A DNA stretch of 64,000 bases, from positions 58,019 to 122,018 of the forward strand of contig JAEUHI010000061.1 in NCBI GenBank assembly GCA_016795385.1, given 5' to 3'. The DNA comes from Verrucomicrobiales bacterium (GTDB taxonomy: Bacteria > Verrucomicrobiota > Verrucomicrobiia > Verrucomicrobiales > DEV007). Within the stretch, counting starts at the first letter, position 1. Each line of letters opens with the position of its first letter. The notes under the pieces were generated by a model. The model did not search any database, was not told the DNA's origin, and worked only from the letters and a program-made list of their open reading frames with translations. The position numbers and the translations under genes were made by a program. Of the stretch, positions 10,101 through 25,100 are shown piece after piece.

Positions 10101-13100
10101 CATCGGTGGTGGTCGTCACAAGAACGTTTCCAGTGATCGCGCCATTTGAGAAGTCGCTGGTGGTCTGGTCCATACCACCGCCGAGACCGATGAGAACATT
10201 GGATCCTGCTCCCGAGCCGGTCGTCATGAGAAGGCTCGTTCCGGTGACGGTGGTGTCTCCGTTTTTGGCACCATCCGCGCCCATGCCGCCATTCCCGATC
10301 TGGGCGTAACGGTTTTGGCCGGAGCCTCCCGAAATGGCGATCGTCCCTCCGGCATTGACGAGAACATTGCCGGTGACCGACAGGGCGTCCACTTGGTGGC
10401 CCCCGGCCCCGATCTGCGCATAAGCGGCGTTGGCGGCATTCATCGTGAGCCCGCCGCCGGTCGTGTTCACCGTCGTCGTGCTGTTGATCGTGTTGGCGGA
10501 GCCGACGCTGCTGCGTCCTCCCGCTCCAATCTGAATGAAGTTATCAGCAGCCGCAGCGCTGGCATTCATCGTCACGGCACCCGCCGTCGTCGTCAGCGAA
10601 GTGTTCCCGCTGATGCTGCCGGAGGCATTGTCGGTCGTCCCTTGCGCAATGCCGCCTCCGTTGCCGACGAGCACGTTGGAGCCCGCCGCCGAGCCGCCGG
10701 TGAGAGTCGCGCTGGCACCGGAGACGGTGACATCGCCGCTCTTCACGCCGTCGCTGCCGGACCCGCCGGCACCGATCTGGACGTAGGTATCACCCTGCGA
10801 ACCTCCGGTGAGTTGGATGGCACCATCCACGGTAGCGGTGACACCGCCCGAGATGACACCATCAGCGTTGAGACCACCGGCTCCGAGCTGGGCAAAGGCA
10901 CCCGCGCCCGCTCCTCCGGTCATCGTCAGATTTCCACCAGTGGTGATGACGGAAGTCGTCGAAGTGATCGCCCCGATGTGATTCAAACCTCCGGCACCAA
11001 GGTGAGCGAAGGCGTTGCCGCCCGCACCACCCACGAGGGAGACATTCCCTGTTCCGGTGATCGAAACATTGCCGGTCACCGCGCCTTGGCCGCCCACCCC
11101 GCCGTTGCCGATCTGGGTGAAGGCACCGCTGCCGGTCCCCCCGTTGAGAGCCACCCCACCGACGTTGGAGAGTGTGGTGTTGCCGCCGCGGGCGTAGTTG
11201 CCGGTTCCCCCACCATTGCCGATCATCGCAAAGGCACCGTTGCCAGCACCGTTCAGAGTGACGACGCCGGGCTCACAGAAGGAGATGTTCACCGTTGCCG
11301 CATTCGTGACGTTGTTGGAGAAAGTACCCGAGCCGGTGCCGTGTCCGATCTGCACGAAGGCATTGTCGGCAGAGCCGGCCTGCAGGGTCAGTCCACCCTG
11401 CTTCGCGCGCACGTCGATCGTTCCGGTGATGTCTCCGGTGCCGTCCGCACGGAAGCCGATCTGGGTGGAACCACCGGCGGTCGTGTTGCTGCCGACCACG
11501 TTGATGCCATAGCCCCGGAGAATCGTCTGGCCCTGACGACTGCCGACCGCGAAGGGACCGGCCTGCGTGGCGCTACCCACCGTGAGAATGCCCCCGTTGT
11601 TGCCGAAACGATCACAATCGTTGAAGTCGATCGAACCCGGAATGATCTCCGGATCACAAGGACCATTGTTGTAATTGATCGTGGAGAGATCCTGTACCCC
11701 GTCCCAGCCTGCCACGAGAGCGACGAGACCCGTCCCGGCATTCTGGAAGCTGCGTTCGAAGTTCAGGTTCCCCGTCGAGAGGACGATGAAGCTGAAGCTG
11801 TGGTTGACGAATTCGCCCGTGGGAATGTTGGGAAGATTCAACGTCAGATTCCCCGTATTGGTCACAACGATGTTGCCGGTGCCGAAGTTGCCCGCGATGA
11901 TGGTTCCCTCATTTTCACGGGCATCGCTCGCGGCATTGCCGATGGAGGTGCCATTGACGACGTATTGGTATCCGTCCCCACCGAGATAGTTCGTGCCATT
12001 GAGACCGCCGTTGCTGGTGGTCCGATGGATGAGGTGGACATTGCTGTTCGCGCCGGTGCCGGCATTGAGAATGGCATCACCATCCACGAAGTACTGGATA
12101 CCACCCTGACGGGTGCCGCTGGTGGTCCCGGATCCGAACGAACCATAGGTGCCGTGTCCGTCGCCATGGCTGATCATGGCATAGGTGCCGGCCGCCGATC
12201 CTCCGTTCATGACGAGATCGCCATCCTTGTCGGCGACGACGTAGACCCGACCGGAGAGGTTGCCGGAGGCATTGGTGCCGCCGTGACCGATCTGGACATA
12301 TTGGTCCGTGCCCGCACCGCCGTTCATGGTGATGCCACCGGCATCAACGTAGCCGCTCACGACCGTGATATCGCCGCCATGGTTGCCCGCCGCATTGTAG
12401 CCTCCGTGGCCGATCTGGCCATAAGCGCGGGTGCCGGCACCCTGCGATCCGTTGTTGATCGTGATCGTGCCATCGGCGTGGACGCAGATCTCACCGAGGT
12501 GGTTTCCGGCCGCACCGCTCCCGCCCTGGCCGATCTGGGTGTAGGCATCGGTGCCACCACCGGCATTCATGAGGATGTTTCCACCGATACCGACGTGAAC
12601 CTCGCCGTTGACGACGCTCGAGCCGTGGTTACCCGTCACGCCGACTCCCCCGTGACCGATCTGGGTGTAGGCGTTCAAGCCGGATCCCGAGAGCATCGAG
12701 AGATTTCCATTGGAGGTCATCACCGTGATGGCACCGTCGCGGCTGCCCGCGGCGATCGAACCACCGTGTCCGATCTGGGCAAAGGCGTGATCAGCGCCTC
12801 CGCTGAGATTCACCGTTCCGCCGAGATCGATATCGATCGCGCCGGTCTGGGCTCCATCGGAATCGTAGCCTCCGTGGCCCACCTTGGCGAAACCGCGCGT
12901 CTGATTACCGGCGAGAATGCTCAGGCCGGCATTGGGCGCGTTGATCGAGACATCACCGGTCATGGCTCCTCCGGAGACATCCCCGCCGTGGCCGATCTGC
13001 GCGAAGTTCGTGTTTGAAACCACCGACGTGTTGGCTCCCGCCACCGTGACCTGGGTGCCCTGGGCATTGATCGAAATGTTTCCGGTCTTCGTGCCCGACG

Positions 13101-16100
13101 CGCTGGTGCCGCCATGGCCGATCTGGGCGAAGGCGGACCCTTGACCCGTCGTGCTGTTTCCTGCCAGCACGGAAACGTTGCCGGTCGTGTTGACCTCGAT
13201 GTTTCCGGACAGGGTTCCTGCCCCCGCTCCCACCCCACCATGGCCGAGTTGGGCCGAGGTGGACTTGTTCGTTCCCCCTTGGAGGGTCACGCCCGACGAT
13301 TGGCCGACGATGATGTTGCCGGTGCGGTTGCCGGTGGTCGCGACGACGCCACCGTGTCCGATCTGGGCGTAGTCGTCGAAGCCAGCTCCTGCCGTGATGG
13401 CCAGCGCTCCGCCGCCACCCGCGGCGGCTCCCGCCACGCTGTCGTAATTCACGTAGATGTTGCCCGAGTAGCTGCCGGTGCCCTGGAAGCCGCCATGGCC
13501 GATCTGGGCCGCGGAAGCAGCCGAGGTCACCGTGATTCCTTGACCGATCACGGTGATGTCCCCGCTGTGGTTGCCATCGTTCTGACGTCCACCGTGCCCG
13601 ATCTGCGCATGACCGGTGTCACCGGTGCCGCTCAGCACGCTGATGTCCCCTGCGGTGCTGCCATAGTCAGCCCGCACCGTGATGGATCCGGAGAGATTCT
13701 TCTGATTGGTGTTGCCACCCACGCCACCATGCCCGATCTGGGCGATCGTGCCGGTCGTGCTGCCGCTCTGGACCAGAACACCATCGTTCTTCGCCGAGAC
13801 CCAGACCGAACCGGTCGCCGGATCTGCGGCGGCATCGGTATTGAAGCCGAGCTGGGCGTATTCGCTGGCGCTTTCGCCACCGACGACACGCACTCCGTAG
13901 CCGAGGGCGTTGGTCTCACCCGTCTTGCTGCCGACACCGAGATTGAAGTTCCCGCCATTGTTCGCCGCGTCGATGGAGATTTCACCGGCGGCGTTGTCGA
14001 ACTCGGTGGAACTGAGAGCGAAGCCGTTGTCGAAGCCCCACTGCAACGGATCGTTGCGGACAAGCGAGAAGTTGATGTAACCCGTTGGGGGGATCCAGAG
14101 ATGATCGATCTCGGCGAAGTTCAGGTTCGTGCCGGAAACGCCACCCGTGCGCGAGGGATCGTCGACGATGCTGGAGGCGGCAAGACGAGCTCCCGCGATA
14201 AGGTTCACCGAACCCGAGCCGGGGCTGGAAATGCGGCGGTTCACATCGATGTCACCGGCCGCGAGGAAGGTCACACTGCGGGTGTGGCTGAGCGGATTCG
14301 CATAGGAGGTGGTGCTGTCGATCACCGTGTCGATCGTGAGGTTTCCACCCGAGAAGGCGAAGTTCGCGTCCTTCAGGTTCGGCGTGATGTAACGGTCGCG
14401 GAACGAATCATTGATCGAGATCGTACCATTGTTGACCAGCACGCCGTTGTTCATGTTGGTCAGACCGCTGCGGCCGATCACTTCATAACCGCCACCGAGA
14501 TTTTCAGCGGGGGTCGCCAAGGTTTGCGCCGCGAAGGGATCGGTGACGTTCGTCGTCGTGCGGAAGGTGTGGCCGATCCAGGCGAGTTCATTGTCGCTGC
14601 GATCCAGGGTGATCCGGTCGGCGAGAACGAAAATGCGCCCCTGGCGGGTGCCGGTGGCGGTTTCGGTCTGGTTGTTGTTGCGATCGTCGCCGTGGCCGAT
14701 GAGGGCGTAGGACTCGAAGGCATTGATTCCAGAAACGGTCGGACCGGCCTTGACGTTGAGATCTCCATTGATGGAGACCACCGAGATGGCTCCGCTGAGG
14801 TTACCCGTGGCGGCAAGCGCACCATGACCAATCTGGGTGAACGCGCGATAGGCGTTCCCGGAAATGAGGTTGATGTCGTTCGTCGCGGAAACTCCGATGT
14901 TGCCGGTGTGGTTGCCGCCGGCGCTGCGGCCGCCGTGACCGATCTGGACGGAGCTTTCGTCGTTGTCGACGTCGGCACCACCCACGATTTGTCCGCTGCC
15001 GCCGAGCAGGCTGAGCCCCGTCGTGCTCACATCGGCACCGAAGGTGATGGAATCCTTGGTGCCGTTTCCATCGAGGTCGAAGACATCGTTGAAAATCCCG
15101 GTTCCCAGGCTGCTGAAGAGCGCCCCGGTCCCGGAGCTGACCATGATGTTTCCGCTGTGACCCACCGCGAGCGAGGTGTCCGCCCCGAATCCGCCGTGGC
15201 CGATCTGGGCATACATGTACTTGTCGGTGTCGACGGAATTCCCGGGTCCGCCAAGGAGGGAGAGGTTGCCGGCGGCGCGGACAAAAATGTCGCCCCGATT
15301 GGAGCCTTCCGTTTCGTAGCCACCATGCCCCAGTTGCGCGTAGGTCTGGTTGTCATTTCCAGCCTGGAAGAGGATATGGCCGGTCCGGGCACCCACGCCG
15401 ATATGCCCGACGTTACCGACGGAAGCAGCCCCGCCGTTGTCGCTGTCATAACCGCCATTTCCGAGCTGGGCGTAGGCGATGCCGGAGTCGGTGTGGCGAT
15501 AGGTGACGCGGACATTGTTCGCGGTGTCGGTGCCGGTGTGGATCGGCTGCGTCATCGTGACCACACCCGTCACATAATTGACCGTGCCCACGACGGTGGT
15601 GCCGTCACTGGCGGCGACGATCGTGCCGGTCGTGGCAGTGGGATTGTCACGAACGTCCGTGAAGCTCGTACCCAGAGCGGTCGCTCCCCCGATGACGGTG
15701 AAGGCGATCGTGCCGGGAACAATCTTCTGGTTCCAAAGCGAGATCGGCTCGGATACCCCCGCCGCGTTGTTGGTCGCGTCATTGAGTCCCTGGGCATCGG
15801 CGTTGGTGCGCTGATAGGTGTTTCCATTGGTACGTCCGGGGTTCGCCGCAAGGTGATCCGAAAGACTGCCACGGAAGGTCAGATTGCGTTCCGCGAGGAC
15901 CTGGATGTTGGCGGCGTGGTCACCGCGTGCGTCACGACCGCCGTTGCCGAGCTGGGCGTAGTTTTCCTGACCCACACCCGCCTCGAAAAGGATGTCGCGT
16001 CCCGAACGGACCCGGATCGTCTCCAAAGCATTGCCGGCCAAGTCGCGCGAACCCATATCCCCTTGCGCACTACGACCGCCATGGCCGAGCTGGGCGAAGT

Positions 16101-19100
16101 TGATCCCCTCGGGAGCATTCCGTGCATCGCCGGCGCCACCACTGAAGAGGATATCGGAGAAGGCGTCCACCGTGATGTTTCCGAAATGGGAACCACGTGC
16201 CGCGTAACCTCCGTGGCCAAGCAAGGCGTACTGGAACCGCCCGCCACCCGCACCCGGGCTGGCGTATTCCGCGCGGTTCGGGTCGCCGGCGTAGAAGATG
16301 ATGCGTCCTCCGGAACTGGTGACGCTGATGTCTCCGTTGTGACCGATCTTCGTCCCGCTCATGTTCGGATCGGCGGCAAGCCCACCGGATCCCACCTGGG
16401 TGTGAACGTCGGCATCGTAACCTCCGTGACCGAGATGGGCATGGTTGCTCCATTCCCCGCTTCCATCCGTCAGGATGGAGCTCGTCCCTGACACAAACAC
16501 GATGCTGCCGGCCGCGTCGAGCGTGATGTTGCCACGGTTGCCGGCCGAATCGGCCAGGCCGTCCGGGGCTCCCGTCCCGGTCGGACCGGACAGGTCGAGC
16601 CAGTTCGCGGAACGTGCGCCAAGACCGCCATGTCCGATCTGGGCCGTCGAATCGAGACGGCTGCCGCCACGGAAGAAGATCCCTTCGGCTCCATTCGTAC
16701 CGGCACGAACGATGATGTTTCCGTCCGCAATCGTGTCGTTGTCGACATCACGGGTGCCGTGATTGCCGTCGCCATCGTAGCCGCCATGACCGATCTGCAC
16801 ATAGTTTTGATCGGAGTTGCCACCCATCGCGGTGACAGCACCACCGGTTCCGACGCTCGCATTTCCGTTGAGCGGATCGAGCCCACTTGCATCCACAAGG
16901 ATGTTGCCCGAACTATGGCTCTGCGTGCTGCGGCCGCCGTGACCGATCTGACCATAGGCACCGGGGGCGAAGTTGCTGGCTGCGTTTCCAGCGGTCGATC
17001 CCGCGATCTCCACTCCCGTGGCACTGACGACGTTGATGTTGCCGGAATAGAAGCTGAATTTCAGCGGATCGGAAATCGCGTTGCCGGCATCGCCCAACAC
17101 GGCGCTGCGCAGGTCGTCACGGACGATGTATTGCGGGTTGTACCAATAGAGAAGGTTCTGCCCACGGAGTTCCGTTCCGGAAAGAGCCCGGATGTCCTGT
17201 GTCGTGACCCCGTTCGCATCCGGCCCCGACCCCTGGGTGCCCGCACCGAAGAGGAAGTTCGCGTCGTATCCACCATGGCCGATCTGGGCATAGTTCTGGT
17301 TGTCGAGTCCGGCGCGAAGATTGAGACGGTTTCCGGCACCGAGAGCCTTGACCGTGAGATTCCCGACCATGTCGCCACCCGACCAGGAGCCGCCGTGACC
17401 GATCTGGGCGTAGCTGTTGAGCGCGCTATCGTTTGTCGTGCCGAGCCCGGCGAGGAGGTTCACCGAACCATTCTGGGCGATGGCGGTGACGTTGCCCTCG
17501 TGATCGCCCCCGGTGTAAAGACCGCCGTGCCCCACCTGGACGTAGGCCTCGCGACCGCGGACCGCGGTTGCGGGCTGGGCGGCGAAATTCAGGGCACCGG
17601 CCATGCTGACCACATTGATGTTCCCCGTGCTGCCCGTGTTGCCGCTGGCCGGGGCGCCGGGTGCGTTGATGTGGAACCATTGGCCGCGGTTGGTGGGAGT
17701 GAGCGGAACCATCGGGGTCGCGACGTTGTTGTCGTGATCGACAAACCGGATCGTCGTGGGATTCACGTAGGTCTGGTTGAAGGTGCTCAGCGGCATGAGA
17801 CTGCCCTGTCCGCGCGGGTCATCACCCGGGACACCATCGAGATTGACTCCGGTCACGGTGCCGGGAAGATGCGTGCCACCGCTGATGGCGTTCGCGTAAT
17901 ACACGTTGGTTGTCGCGTTCTCCGCGAAGACCTGGCCCACCGTGTTGCTCGTGCTTTCCAGCGCACGCGGCAGATTGGGATCATAGTCGGCGTTGATCCC
18001 CCCGTGTCCGATCTGGAGGTAGCTGTAACGGCCGTTGCGGTTGTCATCGTTGCTGAAGCCACCCTGGGCGCGGAAGTCGACACCCGCGGCGGAGGCTACC
18101 TGGATATTGCCGGAGTGATTTCCGAAGGCTTCATAACCACCGTGTCCGATTTGCGCGGAACTGAACTGCTGCGCGCCGGAAACAAAGGTGATCGATGCCG
18201 AAGCATTCTGGGCCGAGGTGATCTGCCCGCCACCGTTGAAGGTCAGCCCGCCGGCCTCGACCACGATGTTTCCGTTGTGCCCTTCCCCGGCGGCCGAATT
18301 CGGGTCGGCGGCGTTCCGGAAACCACCATGGCCGATCTGCACATAGCCGACACCGCCGATGTTCCCGGTGCTGTCTCCGTAACCGATGAAATTCATCGAT
18401 CCCAGCGAGCGCACCGTGATGGCACCGGTGTGGGTTCCCGCATAATAGCGGTCGTTGCCGTTGTCGCGACGATCGTCCGGAGGAGTATCACCATTGACAC
18501 CGGCAGTGGCGTAGTTGCCATCCGAATCGTTGTCGGTCGAGTTGCCGGCGGCAGGGCCGTCCACCGTCGCGTAGTTGAGCCGGTGGTCGTTGCGTCCCCC
18601 GTGTCCGATCGAAGCATAGCTGCTGTCGCGGCCACCGAAGAAATTCACGGCACCGCCCGCCCCAAGATCGATGATGCCCGTATGGCCTCCGGAAGCAAAC
18701 GCACCGCCATGGCCGATCTGGGCATAATGGGTGCCCGAGAAATTGTTGCCCCGGGCATCGAAGGTCACGTTTCCGCCGGCCGCTCCGGCGCTGCCATCGA
18801 CATCCACCCGGATGATGATGTCGCCGATCTGGTCGCCGTCGTTGACCATGCCGCCGTGGCCGATCTGGGCATAGCTGTTGCCGGCCTCGCCTCCAAGGAA
18901 AGTCAGATTCCCATCGAGACTTGTCACGGTGATGTCACCGCGGTTTCCGACACGTTCGGCGGCGGTGGGACCGCCGACACGGTATCCTCCGAAGGTGTAG
19001 TTGTTCCCATCCGGCATCGTGATGGTCGAGGTCCCGGGGTTCGCGTCATCCGAGTCGTAACCACCGTGTCCAAGCTGCGCCCACGACGTGAAGTTCTCGC

Positions 19101-22100
19101 GCGACTTGTAGGTCGCCATGGCGGAAACCAGCGGCGTCGAGGGAGCCACCGTGCTGGGACGATTGTCCGGATTCACATCGGTGGTGAAAGTCACTCTGGT
19201 CGCGGTGTTATTTGCTTGGTTGTTGATGATCGTGCCAACGACCTGCCCTGCGGTGAACACTTCGGGAATGTTGTCTCCATTGACGTCCACGGAGATGTCG
19301 CTCTCGACGATGAGCTGGGTGGCATTCGCCGGATTGTCAATCAGGGTCGGACCACCCGGGATGGTGATGCGAAGCGTACCAGGTACAAAGAGCGACCCCT
19401 CGAGGTCGACGATGGCATCGCCCTGTCCGGTGCCCAAGGTTGTGGCTCCCAGATTCGTCGCTTGGTGGAAATCAGTGTTGCGCTCGTTGACGACATCAAA
19501 GGCACCGAAGTTGCCCGAGAAAGCGATGTGACGACCCGCGAAGACGTCGATATCCGCGGCATGGTTACCGCGGGAGGACTGACCGCCGTTGCCGAGCATG
19601 GCATAACTGTCCTGATCATTCCCCGCGGTGAAGGTGAGGTCGCGCGAAGCCTTCACGAGAATCGTTTCCGTGACCAATCCCATGTTGCCCGTGGCATCGC
19701 GGCCGCCGTGGCCCAACTGGGCATAGTTGATCTTGCCCGTGTCATTGTCGGTGGTCGAACCACCCTTGAACTCGATGTCCGCGGCCGGGTTGTTCACCGT
19801 TCCGTTGGCCTCCATCCCCGCAAGAACGGTGATGTCTCCCGAATGTTCGCCGTTCGTGGCGTAGCCCCCGTGTCCGAGCTGGGCGAAGTTGAGGCGGCCG
19901 TTTGCGGTCCCTTCGCTGCCATTCGCTAGGCTCCCGCCGTAGAATTTCACGGAACCCTGGCGCGACTGCACGAAGATGCTGCCTTTGTGGCCGATGCCCG
20001 ATCCCGGAGTCACCGCGACACCATCGGAGGTGACGTCGGCGTCATAACCACCATGGCCGAGCATCGCATAGTTCTGCCCGTTGTTGTTGGTGGAAATGTC
20101 TTCGCGGAGCGTGCCGGCGGTGAATTGGATCGTGCCATCGGCGATCACCGAGATGTTGCTGGAGATCCCGGCGGCGCCGGCGAGACCGGTGGCATTGCCC
20201 GAACGGGCTCCGTAGCCTCCGTGTCCGAGCTGGACATACGCTTGGTCGGTGCGCCCACCACGGAAATTGAGTCCGGCGACCTGTGTTCCGGGAGTGAGAT
20301 CTCCGGGTGCCGTCGAGACGAGGCCAGACTTCACGCTGATATTGAGAGTCCCGTTGTGAGTCCCGTCGGCATCGTAGCCGCCGTGTCCCAGTTGGGCATA
20401 GGACTGCGAGTCGGTGAGATCGGCACCACGACCCGCGAGAAATTCGAGAATGCCTTGGCCGGTCACGGTGATGTTGCCGCTGTTCTGGCCTTGGTTCGCA
20501 TATCCACCATGGCCCATCTGGGTGTAGGCCGCGAATCCGTTACCACCATGGAAACGGATATCGCCGGATCCGAGGACCGTGATATTCCCCCGGTTACCCA
20601 CGGTGAAAGAGTTTCCGCTATCGGCATCGTAGCCGCCATTACCCAATTGCGCGTAGGAGAGGTCTGAACCAACCGTGCGGTCCAGTTCGTAATTGGCGGT
20701 GACCCCGAGGCGGGCGGAGGGGTTGATGATCGTACCAAGCGCGATTTGACCGGTGGTGTAATTGATATCCCCGACATCCTGCCCCACCGTAAGGTTGCTA
20801 CCCGCACCAACCGTGGAAACGACAAGTCGACCGGCTCCGTTGTCCGTCACGACCGTGCCGTCGGGCACATTGATCCGGAAGGTTCCGACACGGATTCCGA
20901 TGTTTTCATCAAGCGTCGCGATATCCTCGATCACGTTGACAATGCCGCCGCGGGTATTGTTGAAGCCCGCCATCAGCTGGGGTGAGCTCGCCGCGAAGTT
21001 GGGCCCTTGGATGGCGCGGGCCAGCATCGGGTTGGTGAGGTGGGTCTCGGTGGTGACGGTCGCACTGCTGCCCGCTCCCTGAACGTTGAAGGTCGACGTA
21101 AAAGTATTGGTGTTGGTGGGATCGATGTCCTGGAAGAATCGGACAGAACCCGTGCGGAGATCGATTTCGCCCACCACGTTCGAGGTGTTGGTGGATTCGA
21201 CGATGCGCGCCGTGGTGAACGCTCCGTCGGCATCGGCTTCCTGCACCGTGCTGCCGTTGGCGATGTAGGTGATACCGTTCACCGTAATCGTGAAATTGAT
21301 GGCCGCGGTGCGGATGTCGCGCCAGCGGAGTTGCGCCCATCCGGCCGGAGCGTTGTTGCCGACTCCGGCAGTATGGAAGCTCGCCAGATCCAGGGTGTAG
21401 CCGGAATCTCCGACGATGCTCATGTTGGCGGCGCCCATGCCCCCGACGAAGTTAATGTCGCCACCCGCCGAGACATTGAGGACCGCCATCTGATCACCGT
21501 TGTTGTTGAGTCCGCCGTTGCCCAGCTGTACCCAATTGCGTCGACCGGCCCCGGCAATGAAGTCCAGGTTGCCGCCGGCGGTAACGGAGATCGTATCGAG
21601 CGGGGCACCGGAAACATCGCGTCGTCCGTGGAAACCGTCCGCCTCGTCGCCGCCGTGACCGAGAAGCGCATAGTTCCGTTTGTCGCTGCTGTCATCGAAA
21701 GTGAAGGCACCTCCAAGGAAGCGGATATCCCCGTCGGCCTCGACGGTGATGTTGCCGCCATGATCACCCCGGCTGTTGTAGCCACCATGGCCGAGTTGGG
21801 TCGAATTGAGAATTCCGTAACCTTCTCCCAGAATTGCGCCGCCCGGCGCAGGCTTGGTATGATCCCCGGCTTGGAAGACGATGCTGCCAGCACTTGAGAT
21901 GACGCTGATATTCCCCTCGTGGCCGATCCCCTGTCCGATGAGTTGAGTACCGCCATCATGACGGGCGAATGCATCATAGCCGCCATGACCCAGCAGCGTG
22001 TAAAGCCGTGCATTCTGATAATCGTTGCCGGGTTCGAGTGAGAACGTACGCAGCGACGTGCCGGAGGTGAAAAGAACACTACCCACACTGTTGACGGTGA

Positions 22101-25100
22101 TGTTTCCGGTAAATCCACGCTGACCGCTGTCTCCGTCTTCGCGGGCGGCTACCGTGCCGAAACCGCCGTGACCAATCTGGGCATAGGCGTCGTTGACCTG
22201 TCCGGCGGTCACGACAAGGCCTGCCGTCTGGCCCGACCCGCCGATTTGACCATTGGTGGTGCTGACCGCTCCCGAACCGGTCGTCACGCGGATGTTCCCT
22301 TGATGGTGCCCGTCTCCGTCGAGACCTCCATGTCCGATTTGCGCGAACTGCTCGTTGTCAGAAAGCGTGAAGCCCTTGCCTGCCAGCAATTCGAGAATCC
22401 CCCCGGAGGAAACCGTGATGTTGCCGGAACGATCCACGTCAAGCAGCCCCAGGTTCGGATTCGCACGATCCACTTGGTCGGTTCGATATCCGTGGATGCC
22501 TTGGCTGGAACGTCCGCCGTGTCCGATGTGCACCGAAGAATCGTCATGAGCGCCACCATGCAGGCGGATGTCGCCAAGAGCGGAGACGATGATCTCACCT
22601 GAATGTCCAAGGCTGTTGCGTCCGCCAAGACTGGAATTGTAACCACCGTTACCAATCTGAACGAAAGACTGGTCGCGGTTGCCGGCGGAATACTGGTAGT
22701 TCGCCACGACTTCGTCCGGATTGGTCCGGCTGTTGATCGGGGAACGCAGCTCCTGGCTCGTCCCGAGATCCCACTCGCCGTCCGTGCCGCTGTCGCCGGT
22801 CGCCGTGTTCACCCCTTCGATGATGATCCGGCCGGTCGTGTAATCGATCTGGCCGACGCGGAGGTTCTGTTCATTATACAGGATGCCGTTCTGGAAGTGG
22901 TCGGTGATCACCTTGCGCCCGCCGCCATTGTTGTCTCCATCGATGATCAGAGAAACCGATCCGGGCAACACTCCGCCGTGACCGAGATAGGCCTGGTTGG
23001 CACGGATCGCGGAATCGGACTCCGGCGTGCGCTCGCCCGTGATCGCCTGGGTCGTTCCATTGTAATTGTAGGTGTAGGACATGCTCCGGTTGATGGCATT
23101 GTCATCCGCGAGATGCCGTTCGTAGATCGTCACCTGACCGGTCGAATAATTGATCGTCCCGAAGATCTGGGTGCCGGCCGCACCGCGGCGGAGCAAACCG
23201 TCGCCCAGATAATCGCCCAAGTCGGTATCGTCCGTATCGATGCGGAACGTGCCGGGAACGATGTCGCCGTAGAAGGTCGTGGCACTGGGTGCGGCTCCGG
23301 TACCGGGGGCCGCACCGCCATTTCCGTGATAGAGGAAGAAAGAGCGCGCCTTCATCGTCGCTTCCTGCAGCGCGGTGTAGGCGTGGGCGTTTCCGTAAAG
23401 CGTCGTCCGGGTCCCGGTGGACTCAATGGGACCGGTAACCGTGTTCCCCACGTAATTCGTCACCGTATTCACCGAACCGACACCGGACGAAAGCATGTGA
23501 AGATGTGCACCGGAAGTCACGGTGATCGTCCCGGTGAAGTCGCCATCGACGTCGTATCCGCCGTTTCCGATCATCGCGAAACCACGCACGCCGCGCGAAT
23601 GCTGCCGCGTCTCAAAGCCCTGGGCACCGGCGATCGGGATCCGGTTGTACTCCAGCATCCCGGGATTCGAGGCATCCATCACGACTTCACGTCCGGCGCT
23701 GACAAGAATGTCGGCTCCGGTGATGTTGCGCTGGTTGTTGGCGGGCGCCCCGGTGTTGAGGAAATCGATGCCGCCCATCCCGATCATGATGTAATCGTTG
23801 TTGGCATTGCTCGCGGTGAATCGGAGGCCGCCCGTCTGCGCGGTCACGCTGATGTCGTTGTTGAGGGAGAACTGGTTCGTCGAAGGACCGACGAGGAAGT
23901 CATAACCACCGTGACCGATTTGTGCGAACTTGATATCGACGTTGTATCCGAGCCCGCGGCTGCTCGATTGGGGTACGGTATCCTGGTCGATGTTCGCTCC
24001 ATTCTCGCCGGCGTAATCGTTCGCGTCGTCGAAATTGGAGTCCGTGATGTTGATATCGATGTAATCCTGGACGAGGGCCGAGGCCAAGGTCGGATTGGAG
24101 AGCCTGCCGGTGAACTCGACCGCATCCCGGGCCGTCACGGTGATGGGTGCGATGCCAGAGGCATTGCCGGCAAAGATCAGGTCGCCGTTCGAGCTGCGGC
24201 CGCCGTGGCCGATCTGCGCCCAGCTTTCACCGGCACGACCGGTGCGGAAGATGATGTCCCCGCCTGTGGGGGTAATGGTCTGGCCAAGACCGTTGGTGCC
24301 CCCTTGACCCGCGAGAACGGAAATGGATCCTCCAAAGCCGCTCGTGGCATTCATGGCATCGGCATCAAAGCCACCGTGACCGATCTGGACATAGTTGCCA
24401 CCGAAGCCCCAGTCACGCTGACTGCGCTTCTCCTCACCGCCCACGAACAGGATGGACCCCTTCGCCGCGGTCACGCCGATATTCCCCTGGATTGTCCCGG
24501 TGGTGTTGCTGTTCATGTTGAACCCACCATGCCCGATCTGCCCGTAGGCGTTCCCGTTGTTGCCGGCGCGCACCTCGATACCCACCTCGCGGAGAATACC
24601 ACCGCTGGTCAGGAGCGGATCCACACCCGGGCCCGGGTCGGGGGTCCAGTTGCCGAATTGATCATAGCCCATGTTGTCGCGCACCTGGACGGTGCCTCCG
24701 GCATAGACATCGATGTTGCCGCTCATGGATTGATCCGGAAGGACCGCGGTCGCGGTGAATCCCGCCGGAGCGGTGAAAACTCCGCCCGTGGTGACACGGT
24801 TGCGATGCCAGCCGCCATGACCGATCTGGACGTTGGAGAACTCGTATTCAATATCATTGTTGCTTCCAGCCGGCAGGATCGTGTTCACGCCGACGTAAGG
24901 ACCGGACGCTTGGTCTCCGGTCCTTGGCATCAAATTGTAACCGAGCGCACGCACCGCACCGGTCTCGGCACGAACGGTAATGTTGCCGCTGCTCGTTTGG
25001 TCGAAGATGGTGCGGTGATTTCCCTCATGGAAGCCCCCGTGGCCGATTTGGGCGATGTTGAGCGAACCCATCCCCGCTCGGAGTTGGATTCCGGCCCCAG

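Noticed and set aside
13114..19929. Two antisense open frames of about 1,100 codons each opposite the larger giant gene
   Set aside because: They have the same composition and repeat periodicity as other antisense shadows (DLG, AVSDLG-type peptides that are the reverse of QIGHGG codons). No independent coding evidence.
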